From a virus, in the IMG/VR virus record IMGVR_UViG_3300032288_002518, positions 1-21,819 of that record: a DNA stretch of 21,819 bases; one strand, given 5' to 3'. A model generated the notes under the pieces. That model did no database searches. It worked only from the letters and a program-made list of their open reading frames with translations, and was not told the origin of the DNA. Positions 1-5,513 of this stretch are shown piece after piece; position 1 is the stretch's first letter, and each line of letters opens with the position of its first letter. The translations under genes were made by a program, and so were the position numbers.

Positions 1-300
1 CCCCGCGTCCCCTTCGCCTGGGCAGGCTGGAACGATGCCCGCGAAGGTAAGCCCTTGGATTACTACCTGCTGGACCGCGCCCCCACCCCAGCCTGCGCAC
101 AAGCTTATGAAACAGCCCGCCTGCGCGTCATGGCGCTGCGGGATGCCGGGCTGACCGTGCCACGCTGGAACAGGATGGGGGCGGTGCCTCCAGGCATCCA
201 TGCCGCGTTGTCTCTGACCAACAGCTTGAACGTCATGAACCTTAAAGAAGGCACAGGATATTGGCCTTCAGGCCCCAATTTTTGGAGGGAAGCAGCATGA
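1..300 (+). CDS. C-terminal part of an unknown phage protein (truncated by window edge)
   Basis: The frame is open from base 1 to the TGA at 298-300 and gives 99 residues, so the start lies outside the window. A TTG at 55 could serve as a start, but the reading frame upstream of it encodes normal-looking protein (PRVPFAWAGWNDAREGKPL), so truncation is more likely. The segment has many Trp, Pro and Tyr residues and no membrane segment or motif that I recognise. Its stop overlaps the next start in an ATGA at 297-300, so the two genes are probably translationally coupled. Function unknown. Confidence 0.6.
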   Translation, partial: PRVPFAWAGWNDAREGKPLDYYLLDRAPTPACAQAYETARLRVMALRDAGLTVPRWNRMGAVPPGIHAALSLTNSLNVMNLKEGTGYWPSGPNFWREAA

Positions 301-617
301 AGGTAGGTGAAATCTATGTCCCCCAGACCTTTTGGGGGCGCATCAAAACAGCATGGCTTGAGCTGCGGCACATGCGCCTGACCATAAACACATTGCACTG
401 GCACAACATGGCAAAGGCATATGAACGCATCTCAATCGAAAATACCAAACATCATTTTGAAGCGCTGCATTTGAGCAAAGAGGATGTCGATCAGGAAATG
501 CAAATGAGGCTCAACGAAGTGCGCCGCGAGAACGAAAAGCTGCGCGCATCAATCTCAAGACTGATTGGCGAAAATGAAACGCTGCGTCAGCAATTGTTTG
601 AAAGGAAAGCGCCATGA
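297..617 (+). CDS. small coiled-coil protein, unknown function
   Basis: This encodes 106 residues. I chose ATG 297 because GGAGGGA lies at 284-290, six bases upstream, and the ATGA overlap with the preceding gene repeats the pattern of this cluster. A TTG at 261 in the same frame has no such support. Roughly residues 65-103 (ending in a stretch like NEVRRENEKLRASISRLIGE) form a charged heptad pattern with Leu and Ile at regular spacing, as in a coiled coil or leucine zipper. The N-terminal half is rich in Trp and His. It ends in another ATGA overlap at 614-617. It may dimerise or work with the helix-turn-helix protein encoded next, but that is inference. I do not recognise the family. Confidence 0.7.
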   Translation: MKVGEIYVPQTFWGRIKTAWLELRHMRLTINTLHWHNMAKAYERISIENTKHHFEALHLSKEDVDQEMQMRLNEVRRENEKLRASISRLIGENETLRQQLFERKAP

Positions 618-817
618 TCACCACCCGGATCGACACCACCTCAAAAAACCTTGTCAGGCTGCTGGACGCCCTCGACCTTCACACCGAGGATTTCGCCCAC
701 ATAGCAGGCGTACACCGCGCCACAGCATTCCGCTGGATCGGCGCCCAGGCCCCCGTGCCGGTATCAGTCATCCGCATGCTGGAACTGATGTTGGAAAAGA
801 AGGAGAAAGCAGCATGA
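614..817 (+). CDS. small helix-turn-helix DNA-binding protein (XRE-like)
   Basis: This encodes 67 residues. Residues about 21-58 read LHTEDFAHIAGVHRATAFRW followed by a short turn and VPVSVIRMLELM. This is the layout of small Cro/CI-type proteins, in which a first helix leads into a turn at AGV, a recognition helix (HRATAFRW) and then a hydrophobic helix. In such families the protein binds operator DNA as a dimer. The gene overlaps both neighbours by ATGA, so it is made together with them. A likely role is regulation of early phage genes; the target is unknown. The dyad at 17587-17614 is one candidate operator in the window, but nothing links the two directly. Confidence 0.72.
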   Translation: MITTRIDTTSKNLVRLLDALDLHTEDFAHIAGVHRATAFRWIGAQAPVPVSVIRMLELMLEKKEKAA

Positions 818-1071
818 GCGAAAATGAAAAATCTGCTGAAGAAATTTATCTGTTCGCAGTAGCCGTCACTGAACAGGTGGCACGGATAGCCGACAACAGA
901 GGCTTCTGCCCCGCCGAAACCACCCTGGTGATGGCACAGGCTCTGGCCATGACAATCGAGAAAAACGGCAAGACCGGATATCGAAAAAATATCGCCACCG
1001 ACATGGCGGCCATCGTGGCCGCATACCCACCAATCAGCGATGATCAACCCATGAGCGAGGCCGTACACTGA
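814..1071 (+). CDS. hypothetical protein, 85 residues
   Basis: ATG 814 is preceded by AAGGAG at 800-805 and overlaps the previous stop as ATGA. The same frame extends upstream to 565, but that extension is Arg/His/Pro-rich and overlaps two better genes, so it is rejected. The protein begins MSENEKSAEEIYLF and looks largely helical, with alternating Ala, Val and Met (AVAVTEQVARIAD, TTLVMAQALAMTIEK). No catalytic motif is visible. The TGA at 1069-1071 overlaps the next ATG (TGATG). I do not recognise the family. Confidence 0.65.
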   Translation: MSENEKSAEEIYLFAVAVTEQVARIADNRGFCPAETTLVMAQALAMTIEKNGKTGYRKNIATDMAAIVAAYPPISDDQPMSEAVH

Positions 1072-1232
1072 TGAGCAACGAACCAGAATGGGGCTATTGG
1101 CTGGATCAGCCGGGTGGCACATGGATCATGCTGCCCAAGCTGCCGCTGATCCGGGCTGGCTTCACAACTCCACCCTTCACCGTCACCCGGCCTGACGGCA
1201 AGGTGCTGAACGTGGTGGAGCGTCAGCCATGA
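1071..1232 (+). CDS. hypothetical protein, 53 residues
   Basis: This short gene runs from the ATG at 1071 to the TGA at 1230-1232. It starts MSNEPEWGYWLDQPGGTWIM and ends with KVLNVVERQP. It fills exactly the gap between two neighbours, with a TGATG overlap at its start and an ATGA overlap at its end. Codon use matches the cluster, with G or C mostly at third positions. The short, Trp- and Gly-rich N-terminus followed by a beta-like TPPFTVTRPDGKVLNVV stretch suggests a small beta-rich fold. No family is recognised. Support comes mainly from the coupling at both ends. Confidence 0.55.
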   Translation: MSNEPEWGYWLDQPGGTWIMLPKLPLIRAGFTTPPFTVTRPDGKVLNVVERQP

Positions 1233-1948
1233 TCCCCAACATCGTGCATTTCATCTACCCGGTGAACAGCAAAACCCGCCCTTTCAGCAGCCTGAACATC
1301 CAGGCCGTGAAACGTGCAGCCACAATCCAGAAGCCCGACACCATCCGCTTCTGGACCAACGCCAAGCCCGGCGACATCGCAGGATGGGGCGAGATCGCCA
1401 GCACGGTCGATCTGATCCCCACCATCATGCCCGAGCATGAATGGCCACAATACCAGTCAGACACGCTGCGCCTGAATATCCTGTATGACCAGGGTGGCAT
1501 CTACATGGACACGGACCTGCTGACGCTGCAACCGCTGCCGATGTGGGATGATAGCCTGATCATTTCATGGGAAAGCGAAAAACGCGAGTCGATCTGCAAT
1601 GCATTGATGATCTCTGACTCCAAAGTGCCTTTCATAGCAGAATGGATGCGCAGGCTTCCTGAAGCACAAAGCTCATCCACCTGGGCATATGGCGGTGTCG
1701 TGCTGCCTGCTGAAATGCTGCACAATCCAGATATAGATACCTTTTGCGTCTATGATATGCCGCCCGGCTTCTGCTGCCCTCTGGACCTCTCCAAGGCATG
1801 GCTGACCGAACCTGAGCTGAAAGACCAAGCCCAGCAAAAAGTGAAAGATGCCAAATCTCACGCCATCCACTGCTTTGAGACATTCTGGCGCCACCGGCTG
1901 CCAGGATGGGAGCAGCGCGATTGCCTGCTGCGCGATCTGGCGATCTGA
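1229..1948 (+). CDS. GT32-like glycosyltransferase (DXD sugar-binding family)
   Basis: This 239-residue protein starts MIPNIVHFIY, the beta-strand opening typical of OCH1/GT32-type transferases ('IPKIIHFIW' style). Residues 77-96 contain SDTLRLNILYDQGG followed by IYMDTD. This carries the family's conserved Arg/Asp-containing helix and the DXD pair D94/D96, which binds a metal and the nucleotide sugar. AIHCFETFW at 212-220 is the usual late His/Trp region. The protein has no membrane segment, so it should act in the cytoplasm, moving a sugar from a nucleotide donor to an unknown acceptor. Possible acceptors are host surface glycans, a virion protein or modified DNA. It is the last gene of the overlapping cluster and shares an ATGA with the preceding gene. 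Confidence 0.85.
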   Translation: MIPNIVHFIYPVNSKTRPFSSLNIQAVKRAATIQKPDTIRFWTNAKPGDIAGWGEIASTVDLIPTIMPEHEWPQYQSDTLRLNILYDQGGIYMDTDLLTLQPLPMWDDSLIISWESEKRESICNALMISDSKVPFIAEWMRRLPEAQSSSTWAYGGVVLPAEMLHNPDIDTFCVYDMPPGFCCPLDLSKAWLTEPELKDQAQQKVKDAKSHAIHCFETFWRHRLPGWEQRDCLLRDLAI

Positions 1949-1978
1949 ACCCCCAAAATATCCCCCAAAAACAGCATA

Positions 1979-2009
1979 GCGCACACATTTCAGGGGGTTT
2001 TGTGTGCGC
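1979..2009 (+). terminator. hairpin after the glycosyltransferase gene, possible terminator
   Basis: GCGCACACA (1979-1987) and TGTGTGCGC (2001-2009) form a perfect nine-pair stem with a 13-base loop that contains a G5 run. It lies 31 bases after the stop of the first gene cluster. No T-tract follows directly, so intrinsic termination is uncertain. The C5 runs at 1950-1954 and 1961-1965 could instead pair with the loop G5. Confidence 0.45.
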
Positions 2010-2080
2010 GATATTTCCTAATTAAATCAACGCCCTAAAAAATAGATGCACTTTTTTTGAAGATTTTTCCAAAATTGTAG

Positions 2081-2109
2081 TTGCGTTGCTTGTCGCATAT
2101 CGCTACAAG
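2081..2109 (+). promoter_or_regulatory. possible sigma-70-type promoter
   Basis: TTGCGT (2081-2086) and TACAAG (2104-2109) are separated by 17 bases. They lie in the locally AT-rich part of the 202-base non-coding gap 1949-2150, ahead of the small-gene cluster at 2151-3211. The -10 match is moderate. The placement after a hairpin and before a new gene run supports it, but there is no direct evidence. Confidence 0.35.
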
Positions 2110-2150
2110 ATGTCTCAGGCAATGACGCCGATTGAGATGGAGATACGGAA

Positions 2151-2288
2151 ATGACCTACACCGCAAACACCCGCGCAGAAGCCCGCAGCATCGCCGCCGA
2201 TTTCCGCCGCATCTTCCCCGGCTTCCTCGTTACTATCTCTGCCCCTCTCTTTGACGGTGACCTCTACCGCATCAGCTGCAATCCTTGA
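2151..2288 (+). CDS. hypothetical protein, 45 residues
   Basis: This short gene runs from ATG 2151 to TGA 2286-2288. A purine-rich GATGGAGATACGGAA leader precedes it and resembles the GGAGATATTGA leaders of the next genes. The product begins MTYTANTRAEARSIAADFRR and ends GDLYRISCNP. The first half is a probable helix and the second half is beta-like. I do not recognise the family, but the shared leader style and the hairpin that follows support it as a real gene of the small-gene cluster. Confidence 0.55.
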   Translation: MTYTANTRAEARSIAADFRRIFPGFLVTISAPLFDGDLYRISCNP

Positions 2289-2298
2289 TCTGAAAACA

Positions 2299-2314
2299 GG
2301 GGGCTACGGCCCCC
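2299..2314 (+). terminator. G5C/GC5 hairpin with UACG tetraloop
   Basis: GGGGGC (2299-2304), loop TACG and GCCCCC (2309-2314) form a six-pair stem closed by a stable UNCG-type tetraloop. It sits 11 bases after one stop and 21 bases before the next ATG. There is no T-run after it, so it may stabilise or separate messages rather than terminate. The same element recurs at 2896, 17627 and 20181. Confidence 0.6.
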
Positions 2315-2344
2315 GCCTTCCCTGGAGATATTGAGATGATCAAA
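2299..2344 (+). repeat. hairpin-leader-start module, copy 1
   Basis: This 46-base unit covers the hairpin, the TTCCCT spacer, the GGAGATATTGAG ribosome-binding leader and the first three codons (ATGATCAAA). It matches 2896-2941 with five differences, two of them in the loop. The two downstream proteins share only MIK, so the regulatory block was copied or exchanged without the gene. Confidence 0.75.
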
Positions 2345-2566
2345 GTTACCATTTACTGCGAAAATGAATTTTCCTGCGAAGGTATTACTTGGCTCGGGAA
2401 GATTTATGATTGCATCGATAAACTGCCTGAAGCAGCTTATGACGCAATTCAGGAAAACATCCTTAACGCTGATGCTACTGAAGGCACTGTGAAGGTCGAT
2501 GGCCTCACATACGATTGGTACTTGCGCGACCAACGCAAGCAGGAATGGACCATCAGGAGATATTGA
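2336..2566 (+). CDS. hypothetical protein, 76 residues
   Basis: ATG 2336 follows GGAGATATTGAG, a good ribosome-binding leader. The protein starts MIKVTIYCENEFSCEGITWL and continues with KIYDCIDKLPEAAYDAIQEN and a C-terminal TVKVDGLTYDWYLRDQRKQE. It has alternating beta strands and one helix, is mildly acidic, and contains three Cys residues, but no metal-binding spacing is evident. It is the second gene of the small cluster, between the hairpin at 2299 and the next gene's leader, which begins inside its 3' end. The family is not recognised. Confidence 0.68.
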   Translation: MIKVTIYCENEFSCEGITWLGKIYDCIDKLPEAAYDAIQENILNADATEGTVKVDGLTYDWYLRDQRKQEWTIRRY

Positions 2567-2567
2567 T

Positions 2568-2888
2568 ATGACCTTCAACTTCGCAAACCACCTCGGCTAC
2601 TCTGACGTAAACCCCTACGAAATCGTGCGCCGCGTCAGCGACCGCACCATCGAAATCCGCGAAATGAACGCAGAGCGCTCCAATCCCGCCGAAGACATGG
2701 GTTTCCAGCCCGGCGGCTTCGTGGGCCACTTCAGCGACCAGGAAAAGCAGCGCTGGACCATCACCAGCAACCCAGAAGCCCGCGTGATCCGCATCCGCCT
2801 GCAAAAGGATGGCAAGTGGCGCTGCAAGCATGGTGAACGCTATGCCCTGGCCGATAAGCCCCACAAGTTTTACGATTACAACTTCTGA
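2568..2888 (+). CDS. conserved phage hypothetical protein, 106 residues
   Basis: I chose ATG 2568 because AGGAGATATTGAT lies just upstream, one base after the preceding stop. An extension to 2499 overlaps the preceding gene and has no leader. The protein starts MTFNFANHLGYSDVNPYEIV and contains VSDRTIEIREMNAE, a Gly/Phe segment (GFQPGGFVGHFSDQEKQRW), then NPEARVIRIRLQKDGKWRCK and a terminal FYDYNF. I recall close relatives of this pattern (YSDV.PYE.V..VSDKTIEIREM) as uncharacterised proteins in many phages and plasmids. It is predicted to be mainly beta. No function can be given. Confidence 0.75.
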   Translation: MTFNFANHLGYSDVNPYEIVRRVSDRTIEIREMNAERSNPAEDMGFQPGGFVGHFSDQEKQRWTITSNPEARVIRIRLQKDGKWRCKHGERYALADKPHKFYDYNF

Positions 2889-2895
2889 GGCTTAC

Positions 2896-2911
2896 GGGGG
2901 CTCAGGCCCCC
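2896..2911 (+). terminator. G5C/GC5 hairpin with UCAG tetraloop
   Basis: GGGGGC (2896-2901), loop TCAG and GCCCCC (2906-2911) form the second copy of the hairpin seen at 2299. It lies seven bases after the preceding stop and 21 bases before the next ATG. CTTTCCC follows, which is only a weak pyrimidine tail. Confidence 0.6.
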
Positions 2912-2941
2912 GCTTTCCCTAAAGATATTGAGATGATCAAA
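2896..2941 (+). repeat. hairpin-leader-start module, copy 2
   Basis: This is the partner of 2299-2344, with 41 of 46 bases the same. The leader reads AAAGATATTGAG instead of GGAGATATTGAG, which weakens the Shine-Dalgarno match and may lower translation of the gene at 2933. Confidence 0.75.
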
Positions 2942-3211
2942 ATGACCGAACAACAAAAACTTACCGCTGCTGAAATCACCTTTTTCAATCGCGCAATTCC
3001 CTACATTGAACAGGGGATGAGCATGGAGGAAGCCTTGCAGGCTGTTCTTTCCCGCGATCAGGAAATTGCCGACATCTCTCTAGCAAAAACTCGCACAGGT
3101 GAGGCAGTCCGAAGGGGTCTTGCCGCCCAGGTATATTACGAAGTCAGGGGGCGGGATGCTATGGCCCGAGCAGTAGATAGCGCCGCAGATAGCGACCTAA
3201 ACTGGCGCTAA
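2933..3211 (+). CDS. hypothetical protein, 92 residues
   Basis: The product begins MIKMTEQQKLTAAEITFFNR. ATG 2933 matches the start of module copy 2; a second in-frame ATG at 2942 (MTEQQ...) is also possible and lies nearer to the usual length of such openings. The rest is largely helical (YIEQGMSMEEALQAVLSRDQ, then TGEAVRRGLAAQVYYEVRGR), with an Ala- and Asp-rich tail. The MSMEEALQAVL segment resembles a short helix-turn-helix-like pair of helices but is too short to assign. It ends the small-gene cluster and is followed by the stem at 3229-3255. Confidence 0.65.
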   Translation: MIKMTEQQKLTAAEITFFNRAIPYIEQGMSMEEALQAVLSRDQEIADISLAKTRTGEAVRRGLAAQVYYEVRGRDAMARAVDSAADSDLNWR

Positions 3212-3228
3212 AAAATATGATCCCAAAG

Positions 3229-3255
3229 AACCCGCTGGAACCATCCAGCGGGTTT
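3229..3255 (+). terminator. strong intrinsic-terminator-like stem-loop
   Basis: AACCCGCTGGA (3229-3239), loop ACCA and TCCAGCGGGTT (3244-3254) form a perfect 11-pair stem followed by one further T. It lies just after the stop at 3211 and before the packaging genes, so it most likely separates the two transcription units. The T-run is short. Confidence 0.7.
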
Positions 3256-3281
3256 CACTATATTCAGGGCAGGAGGCCATC

Positions 3282-3848
3282 ATGCCACGCCCCAAGAAGA
3301 TACAGCCTGAAGCTGAAGCCGAAGCCGCGCCCGTATCCAAATACCGGCGCAAAGGCGTTGACGCTCTCGGCAACCCAATCAAGCCGCAGCCTGTTGGCAG
3401 GCCGACCGTGTACACTCCAGAGATTGCCAAAGAGATCATTGACCGCCTGCTGAACGGCGAAAGCCTTGTGAAAATCGCCGAAGATGAGCGGATGCCTTCG
3501 CGCGTCACCATCTACAACTGGATGGATCGCGACCTCGATTTTTGTACAAAGTGCGCGCGGGCCAGAGAGGGCCTTGCCGACTATCTTGTTGATGAGATTG
3601 AGAAATTAGCCAAAAGCGCGACCAAAGACAACATCGAAGTGGTCAAGCTTCAGATCAGCGTGGCCCAGTGGCGGGCCATGAAGATGGCGCCCAGGCAGTA
3701 TGGCGACCGCCGCACGACTGAGCTGACCGGCAAGGACGGTGGCCCGATCCAGACCGAAGCCAAGGTTGCCATCGACGCCTCCAAGCTTGATCCTGACGCC
3801 CGTGAGGCCCTGCGCGCGGCAGCTCTGGCGGTTCTGGACAAGGGCTGA
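3282..3848 (+). CDS. terS: terminase small subunit-like protein
   Basis: This encodes 188 residues. AGGAGG at 3271-3276 supports ATG 3282. The N-terminus is Lys/Pro/Glu-rich and disordered (MPRPKKIQPEAEAEAAPVSK). Residues about 45-85 contain GRPTVYTPEIAKEIIDRLLN and then the helix-turn-helix-like ESLVKIAEDERMPSRVTIYN, as in phage small terminases that bind the packaging site. A central helical part (YLVDEIEKLAKSATKDNIEV) likely drives ring assembly, and QYGDRRTTELTGKDGG is a frequent C-terminal motif in this group. The small subunit recognises viral DNA and regulates the large-subunit motor. The stop lies three bases ahead of the large-subunit GTG start, as expected for this pair. Confidence 0.85.
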   Translation: MPRPKKIQPEAEAEAAPVSKYRRKGVDALGNPIKPQPVGRPTVYTPEIAKEIIDRLLNGESLVKIAEDERMPSRVTIYNWMDRDLDFCTKCARAREGLADYLVDEIEKLAKSATKDNIEVVKLQISVAQWRAMKMAPRQYGDRRTTELTGKDGGPIQTEAKVAIDASKLDPDAREALRAAALAVLDKG

Positions 3849-3851
3849 TCT

Positions 3852-5459
3852 GTGTCCCTGATCCGGTTGAATGGGGGCGTAATTGGCGCCCAGGACATCC
3901 TGAACGAGCTTGACCGGGTTGAGTGTGAAGAGAACCTTTACGACTTCCTGATGTCGGGCTGGCAGTACATCGACCCCTCTCCCTTCACGCCCGGCTGGGT
4001 GATCGAGGCCGTTGCAGAGCATTTGCAAGCCGTCTGTGACGGCGAGATCAGGCGCCTGCTGGTCAACATCCCACCGCGCTGCTCCAAGTCCTCCCTGACC
4101 TCTGTAGCCTTCCCTGCGTGGGTCTGGGCGCAGCGCCATCGCAGCCCCACCAGCGGCCCTGGCGTCCAATTCCTGCATGCATCCTATGCTCAGAGCCTGA
4201 GCCTTCGCGACAGCGTGAAGTGCCGCAGGCTGATCGAATCGCCCTGGTATCAGCGCCTCTGGGGCGACCGCTTCCAACTGACCAGCGACCAGAACACCAA
4301 GACCCGTTTTGATAATACGGTGGGCGGCAGCCGCCTCTCCACCTCTGTGGGATCAGCGCTGACCGGCGAAGGCGGGTCAATCATAGTGGTGGATGATCCC
4401 AACGCTGCCCAGGAAGCTTTCAGCGAGGCAACCATTGAGGCCACCATTGAATGGTGGGACGGCGCCCTCAGCACCCGTCTGAACGATCCCAAAACCGGCG
4501 CCTTCATTGTCATTCAGCAAAGATTATCTGAAGAAGACCTGACCGGCCATATCCTCAGCAAAGACGCTGACAACTGGACGCACCTCTGCCTGCCCATGCG
4601 GTATGAGCCTGACCGCTCATTCGTCACCAGCATTGGCTGGCAAGACCCGCGCGTTGAGCAGGGCGAGCTGCTGTGGCCTGAGCGCTTTGGCGAGCCCGAA
4701 GTGGCCACCCTGGAAAAGCAGATGGGGCCATGGACCGCTGCCGGGCAGCTTCAGCAGCGCCCTGAGCCCAAGGGCGGTGGGATCATCAAGCGCGACTGGT
4801 GGCAGCTTTGGACCGAAGATGCCTACCCGGCCATGGACTATATCGTGGCCAGCCTGGACACGGCCTACACCACCAAGACTGAAAACGACTTCTCTGCCAT
4901 GACCGTCTGGGGCGTCTTCAGCGGCGATGTTGTGGCCCAGGCCGCCAAGACCGAGGATGGCGTTGAGCGCAGCTACAGCCAGCAGCACCCGCGCGTGATG
5001 CTGATGAACGCCTGGGCCGAGCGCCTGGAGCTTCATGATCTGGTCGAGAAGGTGGCTTCCACCTGCCGCCGCATGCGCGTGGATAAGCTGATCATCGAAA
5101 ACAAGGCCGCCGGGCATTCCGTGGCCCAGGAGCTGCGCCGCCTGTTTGGGCATGAGGATTGGGGCGTTCAACTTCTGGACCCCAAGGGCCAGGACAAGCT
5201 TGCCCGGCTGTATTCAGTCCAGCACCTGTTTGCCGAAGGCATGGTCTATTCGCCCGACCGATCCTGGGCCGATCAGGTGATCACCCAGGTCGGCACCTTC
5301 CCCAAGGGCAAGAACGATGACCTTGTGGATACGGTGAGCCAAGCCATCAGGCACATGCGTGATCTGGGCCTGCTGACCCGTGGCCCCGAATGGACCGCCG
5401 CTGTGCAGGAGGGTATGCAGCATCAGGGCGCAGGCCCTGGGCCTTTATATCCTGTCTAA
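3852..5459 (+). CDS. terL: terminase large subunit (packaging ATPase and nuclease)
   Basis: This 535-residue protein has the full two-domain layout. The ATPase half shows a Walker A-type loop at 71-82 (VNIPPRCSKSSL) and a Walker B at 176-182 (SIIVVDD). The RNase H-like nuclease half shows acidic residues at D336 (ASLDTAY), E416 (LIIENKAAG) and D489/D490/D493 (KNDDLVD). The protein cuts concatemeric DNA and drives it through the portal into the prohead. The start is GTG 3852, three bases after the small-subunit stop, with AAGGGC at 3840-3845 as a modest ribosome-binding site. The Cys in RCSKS, where RHGKS is commoner, is a known variant as far as I recall. Length is normal and the reading frame is intact. 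Confidence 0.95.
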   Translation: MSLIRLNGGVIGAQDILNELDRVECEENLYDFLMSGWQYIDPSPFTPGWVIEAVAEHLQAVCDGEIRRLLVNIPPRCSKSSLTSVAFPAWVWAQRHRSPTSGPGVQFLHASYAQSLSLRDSVKCRRLIESPWYQRLWGDRFQLTSDQNTKTRFDNTVGGSRLSTSVGSALTGEGGSIIVVDDPNAAQEAFSEATIEATIEWWDGALSTRLNDPKTGAFIVIQQRLSEEDLTGHILSKDADNWTHLCLPMRYEPDRSFVTSIGWQDPRVEQGELLWPERFGEPEVATLEKQMGPWTAAGQLQQRPEPKGGGIIKRDWWQLWTEDAYPAMDYIVASLDTAYTTKTENDFSAMTVWGVFSGDVVAQAAKTEDGVERSYSQQHPRVMLMNAWAERLELHDLVEKVASTCRRMRVDKLIIENKAAGHSVAQELRRLFGHEDWGVQLLDPKGQDKLARLYSVQHLFAEGMVYSPDRSWADQVITQVGTFPKGKNDDLVDTVSQAIRHMRDLGLLTRGPEWTAAVQEGMQHQGAGPGPLYPV

Positions 5460-5513
5460 TCTGTTGCGACTGCGTGGCCACATGTGCAATATGGCCCGCG
5501 AGAGGGAGTGACC

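Noticed and set aside
565-813. Upstream extension of the gene at 814-1071
   Set aside because: It overlaps two better-supported genes, is Arg/His/Pro-rich, and ATG 814 fits the ATGA coupling and has AAGGAG.
1949-2150. A tRNA or other RNA gene in the first non-coding gap
   Set aside because: Only one simple hairpin is visible; no cloverleaf or T-loop motif is seen.
3217-3453. A + strand frame overlapping the small terminase gene
   Set aside because: It starts inside the terminator stem region, lacks a ribosome-binding site and encodes Arg/Pro/Ser-rich shadow sequence.
3606-4277. A long minus-strand frame of 223 codons over the terminase genes
   Set aside because: It lies opposite two clear terminase genes, has no ribosome-binding site that I can see, and its protein is the usual composition artefact of GC-rich codons.
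5484-5513. Earlier GTG start for the portal
   Set aside because: There is no good ribosome-binding site upstream, while ATG 5514 has GAGGGAG at the right distance.
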